64,000 nucleotides of DNA, from the NCBI GenBank assembly GCA_934130975.1, contig CAKOYU010000007.1, forward strand, positions 14,382 to 78,381, in the 5' to 3' direction. The notes beneath the pieces are model-generated. The model did no database searches and was not told the DNA's origin. It saw only the letters and a list, made by a program, of their open reading frames with translations. The stretch's first letter is position 1; each line of letters begins with the position of its first letter. This DNA is from an uncultured Clostridia bacterium. GTDB lineage: Bacteria; Bacillota; Clostridia; TANB77; CAG-508. Positions 34,173-43,100 of the stretch are shown in pieces. A program made the position numbers and the translations under genes.

Positions 34173-35741
34173 TTAATTTTTATACCAATTATTAACATCC
34201 ATATAAACATTATACCAATTTGGAGTTACACTTCCTTTAAGTGTCCAACTGCTTTCAACAGCATAATAACTACTGTATAATCCTATATAAGGAGTTTGTT
34301 CATTAAATATTTTTCTCATTCTTGCATATTTTTCTTTTAGTAAATCTTCTTTTGTTATATTTTTTACTTCTGCCATTAAGTTATTTAATTCTTCATTATT
34401 AAAATTGCATGTACTCATATATGTTTCAATACTTGGATTTGCTGAAATTGTAGTTCCTGTTATTATTGCTTCATAATTTTTATTTTGAAGATAACTTTGA
34501 TATTGATTGTCATTAGCTTTTATTATTGTAATATTTATTCCTATATTTGCCATATCTGTTTTTATCATTTCTGCAATATTTACTCTAGTTTGGTTTGATG
34601 CTTGTACTACTAACCTAAATGTTAACGCTTGTGTAACATAATTTTCTGTTTTTTGCCATCTGTTATATTTGTACTCCCATCCATTTTGCTGTAAAATTTG
34701 TTGTGCTAACTCAGGATTGTATGCAGTATCTCCCGCCTCTCCTCTTAGCCAATTCCCATAATCTAAAGAATAATCCATTACTTTATATTTGCTATTATAT
34801 TGTGTTTTTACAATATTATCTCTATTTATAGCATGTGCCAATGCATTTCTTACTTCTGTTCTTCCTAAAATTCCAGTTTGTGTATTAAATGCTAAATAAT
34901 CAAATTCTCTTCCAGCTACTTCTTGCTTATTGTATCCTATTGTTCCTATATAATTTTCTATTGATGTATTATTTGTTGTTATTACATCAACTTTTCCTAG
35001 TTTAAATGCATTATATAATTCTCCTAAATTTGCATATTTAGTAATAGTTATTGTCTCTGGAGTTAACTCATCTCTAGTATAATTTTCATTTTTGTTTAAA
35101 ACTATTTTGTCATTATCATTTTGAACTATTTTATATTTTCCAGTTCCTACTGGTGCATTATTTTTTTCTGTTGTCGAAAAATCTTGACCATCAAAATATG
35201 CTTTACTCATTATTGGGAATATTAAATTATATTCAAAGAATGTAATTTCATGGTCTATCGTTATTTGAAGTGTATCATCATCTATTTTATCAACTCCAAC
35301 TATATATTGAACATTATTTCCATAAATTGATGGTATTTGCTTTAATATATCTATTGTATATGATACATCTTCTACTGTTAACTTGCTTCCATCTGACCAT
35401 TTAATATCATTTCTTAATTTTATTAAATATGTTGTAGCACTCGTTTTAGCCCAATCTGTTACCAAACATTTTTGTAGTTTATATTCTGCATCTAATTCAA
35501 ATAATGGCTCATAAATTATTCTTGATATTTCTTGAATATGCTTGTTTTGGCTTAATATTGGATTCATTGTGTCAAATTCTGCAACTCCTAAATTAATATC
35601 TTTTATTACTTCTTCTTCTTTTGAAATTGTTTGTGTTTCTTCCTCTTTTTTATTTTCTTTTTGATTTACTTTATAGATTACTGCAATTATTACTGCAATT
35701 ACAAAAATTATAAATACATATTTTATCCAATTACTTTTCAA
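34173..35741 (-). CDS. Peptide/nickel-type ABC transporter substrate-binding protein (family 5)
   Basis: The 522-residue protein matches SBP_bac_5: NLGVAEFDTMNPILSQNKHI, KLRNDIKWSDGSKLTVEDV, NAPVGTGKYKIV and a C-terminal YIGLYSSYYAVES. The N-terminus has a hydrophobic helix (about 6-24) but no lipobox cysteine, so it would be held by an uncleaved helix rather than a lipid, which is unusual for the family. No permease or ATPase genes are adjacent, so its transporter is elsewhere or it acts as an orphan sensor or binding protein. Confidence 0.88.
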   Translation of the reverse strand: MKSNWIKYVFIIFVIAVIIAVIYKVNQKENKKEEETQTISKEEEVIKDINLGVAEFDTMNPILSQNKHIQEISRIIYEPLFELDAEYKLQKCLVTDWAKTSATTYLIKLRNDIKWSDGSKLTVEDVSYTIDILKQIPSIYGNNVQYIVGVDKIDDDTLQITIDHEITFFEYNLIFPIMSKAYFDGQDFSTTEKNNAPVGTGKYKIVQNDNDKIVLNKNENYTRDELTPETITITKYANLGELYNAFKLGKVDVITTNNTSIENYIGTIGYNKQEVAGREFDYLAFNTQTGILGRTEVRNALAHAINRDNIVKTQYNSKYKVMDYSLDYGNWLRGEAGDTAYNPELAQQILQQNGWEYKYNRWQKTENYVTQALTFRLVVQASNQTRVNIAEMIKTDMANIGINITIIKANDNQYQSYLQNKNYEAIITGTTISANPSIETYMSTCNFNNEELNNLMAEVKNITKEDLLKEKYARMRKIFNEQTPYIGLYSSYYAVESSWTLKGSVTPNWYNVYMDVNNWYKN

Positions 35742-35818
35742 AATATCACCTCATTACTTTGTAATAATATATCATTATGGCGATTTTTTCAAGCTTTTTT
35801 ATTAATTTTGCACAAAAA

Positions 35819-35840
35819 GGGAGCACTAAAAAATGCCCCC
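35819..35840 (-). terminator. Rho-independent terminator after spoVS
   Basis: GGGGGCA pairs with TGCTCCC (one mismatch) around an 8-base loop, followed on the minus strand by TTTTTG. It ends the spoVS transcript before the binding-protein gene. Confidence 0.8.
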
Positions 35841-35860
35841 AAAATTTTATTTATTTTTTA

Positions 35861-36124
35861 TTATTTTCTTGATTCTACAATCAGTTTTATTCCTGTTCTA
35901 TCTTCTCCTTCTACCTCTACTTCGGCAAAAGCTGGTATGCATACTAAGTCTACTCCTGCTGGTGCTACAAATCCTCTTGCTATTGCTACTGCCTTTACTG
36001 CTTGGTTTAGAGCTCCTGCTCCGATTGCTTGCATTTCTGCTTTTTGTGATTCTTTAACTAATCCAGCAATAGCTCCTGCTACTGAGTTTGGATTAGATTT
36101 TGATGAAATTTTTAAAATTTCCAT
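35861..36124 (-). CDS. spoVS: Stage V sporulation protein S
   Basis: From the ATG at 36122-36124 the protein has about 87 residues and matches SpoVS almost end to end: MEILKISSKSNPNSVAGAIA, IQAIGAGALNQAVKAVAIARGFV, PAGVDLVCIPAF and IKLIVESRK. A longer frame begins 36 bases upstream, but GGAGGCAG sits 6 bases before the chosen ATG. SpoVS is an Alba-like protein needed for spore coat development and also influences cell division. It lies after ymdB, as in the conserved recA-ymdB-spoVS region; rny is absent between them. Confidence 0.96.
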   Translation of the reverse strand: MEILKISSKSNPNSVAGAIAGLVKESQKAEMQAIGAGALNQAVKAVAIARGFVAPAGVDLVCIPAFAEVEVEGEDRTGIKLIVESRK

Positions 36125-36309
36125 TCTTTTCTGCCTCCTATAATTTAATTTTTGTTGCAACGTTTACATTTTGTATTTTACAACATCTGGAAATTTTTGT
36201 CTAGGAGTTATTGGAAATTTTTTCAAGTTTTCGTCGCAGTTTTCGACAGATTTCATTATTTTATACTTTATTATAATTGCTGATTATTCAATCTATTATA
36301 TCTTAGTAA

Positions 36310-37080
36310 TTACATGCATATTCTTTTTATCTCTATCACTTTGTTTGTATCATCATCAATTATGAATTCAACTGCATTTAACATGCATTCTCCTTCTGCT
36401 AATCTATATTTTTCTGGTAATGTTGTTTCAAATCTTTTAAATGATACATTTATATCCATTCCTATTACAGAATCTTTTGGTCCTGTCATTCCTAAATCTG
36501 TTATATACCCTGTACCTTTTGGTAAGATTTGTTCATCTGCTGTTTGTACATGTGTATGTGTTCCCCATAATGCAGTAATTTTACCATCTAGAAATCTTCC
36601 CATTGCTATTTTTTCTGCTGTTGCTTCTGCATGAAAATCTATAAATATCATATCAACTTGATTTTGAATTTCTTCTACCATCTCTTTTGCCATTACAAAT
36701 GGATTTTCTGTAAGTATATTTAAATCTACTCTTCCTAAAAAGTTCATTACTGCAATTTTCTTACCTTTGCATTCATATATTTCGCAACCTTTTCCTACTA
36801 CTCCTTTAGGATAGTTTGCTGGTCTTAATAGTCTATGATGATCTATAAATTTAAATATATCTTTTTTCCCCCATGTGTGATTTCCCATTGTAACTACATT
36901 TGTGCCTGCATCTACTATATCTTTAAAGTATCTTTCTGTTAATCCCATTCCTCCTGCTGCATTTTCTCCATTTGTTATTACAAAATCTATTCCATCTTGT
37001 TTTTTTAGCTTAGGTAGCTCTTCTTTTAATTTTTTTACTCCTGCTTCTCCAACAATATCGCCTATTGCTAATACTTTCAC
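36310..37080 (-). CDS. ymdB: YmdB family metallophosphoesterase
   Basis: The 256-residue enzyme has the metal-binding set GDIVGEAG, NGENAAGGMGLT, TMGNHTWGKKD, DFHAEATAEK and LWGTHTHVQTAD. YmdB hydrolyses 2',3'-cyclic nucleotides and controls the biofilm/motility switch in B. subtilis. It has a strong own promoter and lies divergent to asd. The 149 bases before spoVS hold nothing that I can identify. Confidence 0.95.
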   Translation of the reverse strand: MKVLAIGDIVGEAGVKKLKEELPKLKKQDGIDFVITNGENAAGGMGLTERYFKDIVDAGTNVVTMGNHTWGKKDIFKFIDHHRLLRPANYPKGVVGKGCEIYECKGKKIAVMNFLGRVDLNILTENPFVMAKEMVEEIQNQVDMIFIDFHAEATAEKIAMGRFLDGKITALWGTHTHVQTADEQILPKGTGYITDLGMTGPKDSVIGMDINVSFKRFETTLPEKYRLAEGECMLNAVEFIIDDDTNKVIEIKRICM

Positions 37081-37218
37081 TTTTTTTCCTTCTTTCTATC
37101 TTCTTTTACATTCTGTTGATTATTTTAACATTTTCTGGATAGTTAGTCAAGTTTGAGATTTAAAATTCAATTTTCTGATTTAAATAATTGATATAAAAAT
37201 TTTATCTTTTGTGTGTCT

Positions 37219-37248
37219 ATTATACTATCTATATATTTGTTTTGTCAA
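37219..37248 (-). promoter_or_regulatory. Sigma-A promoter of ymdB
   Basis: TTGACA and TATAAT are 18 bases apart on the minus strand. Its -35 lies only 10 bases from the -35 of the divergent asd promoter, so polymerase binding at the two may compete. Confidence 0.82.
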
Positions 37249-37258
37249 GAAAATTCGT

Positions 37259-37287
37259 TTGACATAATTCGACATATAAATTCTAAT
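37259..37287 (+). promoter_or_regulatory. Sigma-A promoter of asd-dapA
   Basis: TTGACA and TCTAAT are 17 bases apart on the plus strand, giving a leader of about 100 bases. I saw no lysine riboswitch in the leader, which is too short for one. Confidence 0.75.
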
Positions 37288-37394
37288 ATATTGGTTACAA
37301 TTCATAGTTCTATTAAACCTATTAAAAAAGTTGTAATATCTCCAATATTTTAGAATACAATTTTATAGTAATAAATTTTAAAAGGAGACCAACT

Positions 37395-38390
37395 ATGAAA
37401 AATTATAAATTAGCAATTGTTGGAGCAACTGGTTTAGTCGGAAGAACAGCATTAAAAATATTAGAAGAAAAAAATTTACCCAATTTTGAATATACTCTAT
37501 TTAGTTCTAGTAAATCAGCTGGAACCACACTGAACTTTTTTAATACAAATTATATAGTTCAAGAATTAAAAGAAGATTCTTTTGATATTGGATTTGATTT
37601 TGCAATTTTCTCTGCTGGTAGCGAAATATCTAAACATTTCGCACCAATTGCAGCATCAAAAGGATGTATTGTAATCGATAATAGTAATGCATTCCGAATG
37701 GATGAGGATGTTCCTCTAATTGTTCCAGAAGTCAATTTTCAGGACATTATTCCACATCATAATATAATTGCAAACCCTAATTGTTCTACAATTCAAGCAG
37801 TTGTTGCTTTAAAACCTTTAGATGATAATTTTAAAATAAAGCGAATTGTATATTCTACATATCAAGCCGTATCAGGTGCTGGAAAACTAGGGCTAGAAGA
37901 TTTAGAAAATGGTAGAAAAAAAATTGATAAACCTTTAGTAAAATTTCCACATCCTATTTACGATAACTGTTTGCCTCATATTGATATTTTTCTACTTAAC
38001 AGGTATACAAAAGAAGAAATGAAAATGATAAATGAAACTCGCAAAATATTAGGTCATCCTCATTTGCCAATTACAGCAACAACTGTCAGGGTTCCTGTTA
38101 GTAACTGTCATGGTGAAAGTATAAATATTGAATTCGAAAAAGAAGTCTCTGTTGAAAAAGCAACATCTATATTAAAAAATGCTCCTGGTATTATTGTTGA
38201 AGACAATCCTAGCAATAATCTATACCCATTAGCTTCAACTGCAAAAGGACATGATGAAGTCTTTGTTGGCAGAATCAGAAAAGATTTTAGTGTAAAAAAT
38301 GGTCTTAATATGTGGGTTGTAGCTGACAATTTAAGAAAAGGTGCAGCTAGCAATGCAATTCAAATTATGGAAAGGATGATTCAAGAATGA
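37395..38390 (+). CDS. asd: Aspartate-semialdehyde dehydrogenase
   Basis: At 331 residues it has the NADP-binding VGATGLVGRTAL near the N-terminus, the active-site Cys130 in NPNCSTIQ, YQAVSGAGKLGLEDL, and the substrate loop RVPVSNCHGESINIEF. It reduces aspartyl phosphate to the semialdehyde for lysine, threonine and methionine synthesis. An AAAAGGAGACC site precedes the ATG. Its stop overlaps the dapA start (ATGA), so the two are translationally coupled. Confidence 0.97.
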   Translation: MKNYKLAIVGATGLVGRTALKILEEKNLPNFEYTLFSSSKSAGTTLNFFNTNYIVQELKEDSFDIGFDFAIFSAGSEISKHFAPIAASKGCIVIDNSNAFRMDEDVPLIVPEVNFQDIIPHHNIIANPNCSTIQAVVALKPLDDNFKIKRIVYSTYQAVSGAGKLGLEDLENGRKKIDKPLVKFPHPIYDNCLPHIDIFLLNRYTKEEMKMINETRKILGHPHLPITATTVRVPVSNCHGESINIEFEKEVSVEKATSILKNAPGIIVEDNPSNNLYPLASTAKGHDEVFVGRIRKDFSVKNGLNMWVVADNLRKGAASNAIQIMERMIQE

Positions 38391-39289
38391 AAAAATGTCT
38401 ATTTACTGGAGTTGCAACAGCTCTTGCCACTCCATTTAATGAAACTGGTGTTAATACTGTAGAATTCAAAAAATTCATACAATTTCAAATATCTTCTGGA
38501 GTTGATGCTCTTGTTGTTTGTGGTACTACAGGCGAATCTAGTACCATGACTAAACAAGAAAAAATTGATGCTATAAGTTGTGCAATTGAAACAGTAAATT
38601 CCAATAACCATAAAATCCCTGTTATTGTTGGTACTGGTTCAAACAACACAACCTCTGCTATCGAAATGTCTATTTTAGCAGAAAAACTTGGAGCTGATGG
38701 TTTATTAGTAGTTACTCCTTATTACAATAAAACTACTCAAGCAGGTCTTGTGGCACATTTTAGAGCAATTGCAGAATCTGTTTCTATTCCAATAATTTTA
38801 TATAACGTTCCTAGTAGAACCGGTATGAATATTGAACCATCAACTTGTTTTGAGTTATCAAAAATTGATAATATTATTGGTATAAAAGAAGCTAGTGGAA
38901 ATATATCCCAAGTTGCAAAAATTGCATCATTATGCGGTGATGATTTTTCAATCTATTCTGGAAATGATGATCAAATTTGCCCTATTCTTTCCCTTGGTGG
39001 AAAAGGTGTAATTTCAGTCTTATCTAATATTGCCCCACAACTTACTTGTAGCATTACAAATTCATTTTTTAAGAAAGCACCTGATGAAGCATGCTATTAT
39101 CAATCGCAAGCCTTGCCTTTGATTGAAGAATTGTTTGCTGAAACTAATCCCATTCCAGTAAAATATGCCATCAACTTACTTGGTTTTGATTTTGGAATCC
39201 CTAGACTTCCTTTAGTTGAATGTTCTAATAACCTAAAAGACAAAATAAAGAAAATGCACAAAACAGAACCGGTCCCAAATGCGCAGTGA
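38387..39289 (+). CDS. dapA: 4-hydroxy-tetrahydrodipicolinate synthase
   Basis: The 300-residue enzyme has GTTGESSTM, Tyr139 in YNVPSRTG, and the Schiff-base Lys167 in GIKEASGN, then SGNDDQI. It condenses aspartate semialdehyde with pyruvate, the first lysine-branch step, which also feeds spore dipicolinate. The coding sequence runs into a dispersed repeat: the last eleven or so residues (KTEPVPNAQ) and the stop codon are supplied by the ACCGGT repeat dimer at 39259. That tail is not native to the family but lies beyond the catalytic fold. Confidence 0.97.
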   Translation: MKKCLFTGVATALATPFNETGVNTVEFKKFIQFQISSGVDALVVCGTTGESSTMTKQEKIDAISCAIETVNSNNHKIPVIVGTGSNNTTSAIEMSILAEKLGADGLLVVTPYYNKTTQAGLVAHFRAIAESVSIPIILYNVPSRTGMNIEPSTCFELSKIDNIIGIKEASGNISQVAKIASLCGDDFSIYSGNDDQICPILSLGGKGVISVLSNIAPQLTCSITNSFFKKAPDEACYYQSQALPLIEELFAETNPIPVKYAINLLGFDFGIPRLPLVECSNNLKDKIKKMHKTEPVPNAQ

Positions 39290-39313
39290 GCAAAACAGAA
39301 CCGGTCCCAAATG
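39259..39313 (+). repeat. ACCGGT-centred short repeat, tandem pair inside the dapA 3' end
   Basis: Two 23-base units (CAAAACAGAACCGGTCCCAAATG) flank a CGCAGTGAG spacer, nearly identical to the dimer at 6385-6439, including spacer length. The first unit and most of the spacer are translated as the dapA C-terminus. Confidence 0.88.
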
Positions 39314-39317
39314 TACC

Positions 39318-40106
39318 TTATTTTTCTTCTTTTTTTGTTTTCTTAAAATTTTGTTTAGAAGAATCTATTCGATTTCTTATTTCTCTCTTAGAATTATCAA
39401 TTTTAAGAGCAATTTCTTCTTTAGATTCTTCTATTTTCTTTTTCATTTCATCCCATTTATCATATAATATATTATTTTGAATTTTAGGGAATGCACGAGC
39501 AAGTCTTCTGTATAAAAATAATTTTTTTCTGATAATCTTTTTTACCTTTGTTGATATTTCTACTGTATTATCTTTAAATTCTTTTGTCATTTCTTTTAGG
39601 TTAAGGATTATTTTGAATGATACAATCATATCTGTAACGTAGATTAATAAAAATACTACTGTAAATATATGCAATCCTAATTCTGGCATCATATTTATAT
39701 ATTTCATTATAAATGGATTTGCTATATATAATATAAATGTTCCTGCTATTCCAAATGGTATAAGTGTTTCTAAACATATACGTCCATTTATATTGAATTT
39801 TCTTTGACTATAATCCCACCATCTTGCTTTAAATATTTTTTCCATAACATAACTTGTCATATATTCTAGTGTTCCACAAATTAGAATAGATAATATAAAT
39901 GTTAATGGTACATCTCCTGCATATTTCTGCAATAATAATGTTATTAATAATACTCCACATCCATATATTGGACAATATGGTCCTATTAAAAATCCTCTGT
40001 TTACAAATTTCTTTTGTCTTATTGATATTTGTACTGTTTCCATTACCCATCCTGCAAATGAGTATATAAAAAATAATGCTATATATTTTTCTATTTCTAT
40101 TAACAT
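39318..40106 (-). CDS. Putative membrane protein of the CmpB (type IV ABC-transporter-like) family
   Basis: This protein of about 262 residues has five to six hydrophobic segments and the family signature IYSFAGWVMETVQISIRQKKFVNRGFLIGPYCPIYGCG, followed by YMEKIFKARWWDYS and GRICLETLIPFG. The C-terminal third is charged and helical, probably cytoplasmic. PF06541 members are annotated as ABC-transporter-like but carry no ATPase; function is unknown. I start at the ATG at 40104-40106, preceded by AAGGAGAAAAAT, over a 60-base longer frame. Confidence 0.85.
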   Translation of the reverse strand: MLIEIEKYIALFFIYSFAGWVMETVQISIRQKKFVNRGFLIGPYCPIYGCGVLLITLLLQKYAGDVPLTFILSILICGTLEYMTSYVMEKIFKARWWDYSQRKFNINGRICLETLIPFGIAGTFILYIANPFIMKYINMMPELGLHIFTVVFLLIYVTDMIVSFKIILNLKEMTKEFKDNTVEISTKVKKIIRKKLFLYRRLARAFPKIQNNILYDKWDEMKKKIEESKEEIALKIDNSKREIRNRIDSSKQNFKKTKKEEK

Positions 40107-40192
40107 ATTTTTCTCCTTCAAAATAAAATCAGTTTTTATTTTATCATAGGTAATATTAAAGTTCAATAGTTAATTAGAAAAGAAATCCTAAT

Positions 40193-43100
40193 TTAGGATT
40201 TCTTTTGCACTTTTTCTTCCTTTTCTGATGACTTCTCATTCTCCTTTTTCAAAGCCTTTTTCTCTTTTTGTTTAGCATTTAAATTATCTTTAGCAACAGT
40301 CATAAGAAGTTTAATTCTATTAGTTTGGTTAGCCTCACTAGCACCAGGATCATAATCAACAGGCACAATATTAGCATCTGGATATGTATCTCTTATAGTT
40401 TTAATTACACCTTTACCTACAACATGGTTTGGCAAACATGCAAAAGGTTGAACACAAACTATATTTTGAATACCATTTTCCATATATTCAAGCATTTCTG
40501 CTGTTAGGAACCAACCTTCTCCAGTTTGATTTCCTGTTGATAAAACTGTTTGAACATTATCTGCTAAATGCCAAATATCACAAGTTGGCAAATATCCTTT
40601 TTTAGATTTTTCTAATGCTTTTTTAGCATCTTTTTCAAACAAATTCATCAACTTTATTGCTGTTTGAGATATTACAGATTTAATTTTTCTTCCTTTTAGT
40701 AATTCATTAGCTATTACACCATTTGCAGTAACATATTTAACAAATCCCATAAAATCTGGAAGCACTACTTCTGCTCCTTCTTTTTCTAATAAATTTGCTA
40801 CATAGTTATTTCCAAATGGATGATATTTAATTAAGATTTCTCCAACAATTCCAACCTTTGGCTTTTCTTGTTTTGTATTCCATTCAATCTTTTCAAAATC
40901 ATCTACCATTTGATAGATTCCAACAGAAAATTCTTTTGCACTACTCTTTATTGCAAGCTTTATAGCCTTTTCCATCCATTCATTGAATAATTTCTCTGTT
41001 TCACCTTTATTTTTTTCATATGCCCTATTTTTATAAAGCATTTTTTGTAATAAATCTGCTAATACCATAGCTTTTATAAGTTTTTCTGCCAATGAAATTG
41101 TTAACTTAAATCCAGGATTTTTTTCCATTCCTACAACATTAAATGAGATTACTGGCACTTGTTCAAATCCCGCATCTTTTAATGCTTTACGAATAAATCC
41201 TATATAATTTGTAGCTCTACATCCTCCACCTGTTTGTGACATTATTAATGCTGTTTTATTTACATCATATTCTCCAGATTCTAATGCTTCTATCATTTGA
41301 CCTGTTGTAATAATTGATGGATAACATGCATCATTATTTACATATTTTAATCCTGTTTCTATAGTATTTGGTGTACATTCTCTTAAAAGTTTGGCTTTAT
41401 ATCCTTCACTTTGTAACACTGGTTCGATAAAATCAAAGTGAATTGGTGCCATTTGTGGTATTAATATTACATATTCTTTTTTCATTTCTTCTGTAAAAGA
41501 ATTTCTTTTCAAATAATATTCTCCATTTTCCTTCTCATCTTTTTTAGAATTTAGACGTTTATTTATACTTGCTAATAATGAACGTAAACGAATTCTTACA
41601 GCTCCAAGATTATTTACTTCATCAATTTTTATTAATGTGTACATTTTTCCAAAGCTTGTTAAAATCTCTTCAACTTCGTCTGTTGTTACAGCATCAACTC
41701 CACATCCAAATGAATTTATTTGCACTAATTCTAAGTTATCATGTCTACCAACAAAATCTGCTGCTGCATATAATCTAGAATGGAACATCCATTGGTCAAC
41801 AACACGAAGTGGTCTTTCTGGCAATGTTTTATCTGCAACACTGTCTTCTGTTAATACACACATTCCTAAACTTGTAATTAATGTATCAATTCCATGGTTT
41901 ATTTCAGGGTCTATGTGATATGGTCTACCTGATAAAACGATTCCTCTCAAATTATTTTTCTCAATATATTCAATTGTTTCTTTTCCTTTATTATGAATAT
42001 CTTCTCTACATTTTTGATATTCTGTCTGTGCTTTTTCTATTGCATTTTTTAGCTCTTTTTTAGTAAAATTATATTCTGCAAATTCTGGTAATTCCATCAT
42101 TCTTTTTAATAATGCTTTAGATTCAAATGGTAAAAATGGATTAATAAATTTTATATCATCTGTTTTTAATTCTTCCACATTATTTTTTAGTACTTCTGAA
42201 TATGAAATTACTATTGGACAATTATATCTGTTATTTGCATCTTGATATTCTTTTCTTGAATATGGCATACAAGGATAAAATATTGTTTTTATTCCTTTTT
42301 GTATTAAACTTATAACATGTCCATGTGCTAATTTTGCTGGATAACATACTGATTCTGATGGCATTGATTCAATACCTTTTTCATATATCTTTCTTGTACT
42401 TTTTTCTGAGATTATTACTCTAAATCCTAGATTTGTGAATAATGTAAACCAGAATGGATAATCTTCATACATATTCAAAACTCTTGGTATTCCAATTGTT
42501 CCTCTAGGTGCATCTTTTTCTTCTAATGGTGTGTAATCAAAAATTCTTTCATATTTATATTTTACAAGGTTTGGCAAATCTTTGTGTTCATTTACTATTC
42601 CCTCACCTTTTTCACATCTGTTTCCAGATATATGTCTTTTTCCATTACTAAATCTATTTATTGTTAATTGGCAATGATTTTCACATCCATTGCATCTTGT
42701 ATGTGTTACTTTTATGTCTAATTTGTCAATTTCTTCTATTGTTGCAAGTGTTGAATGATATTCCATATCCATGTTTGCTTCATATTGTTCACATGCAAGC
42801 AATGCCATACCATATGCTCCCATAAGTCCCGCAATGTCTGGTCTTATAACATTTCTTCCAACTATCAATTCAAATGCTCTTAATACTGCTTCATTATAGA
42901 AAGTTCCACCTTGTACAACAATATGGCTTCCTAATTTTTTTACATCTCTTATTTTCATTACTTTTTGAATTGCATTTTTTATTACTGAATATGATAATCC
43001 TGCTGATATATCTCCTACTGAATATCCTTCTTTTTGTGCTTGTTTTATTTTAGAATTCATAAACACTGTACATCTTGACCCTAAATCTACTGGATTTTTA

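Noticed and set aside
37288..37394. A lysine riboswitch or T-box before asd-dapA.
   Set aside because: The leader is only about 100 bases, contains no T-box motif and has no terminator hairpin.
39829..40050. A 73-residue frame overlapping the CmpB-like gene on the same strand.
   Set aside because: It is out of frame with a gene whose family signature covers the same bases, and its Asn/Ile-rich composition is what frame-shifted reading of A+T-rich DNA gives.
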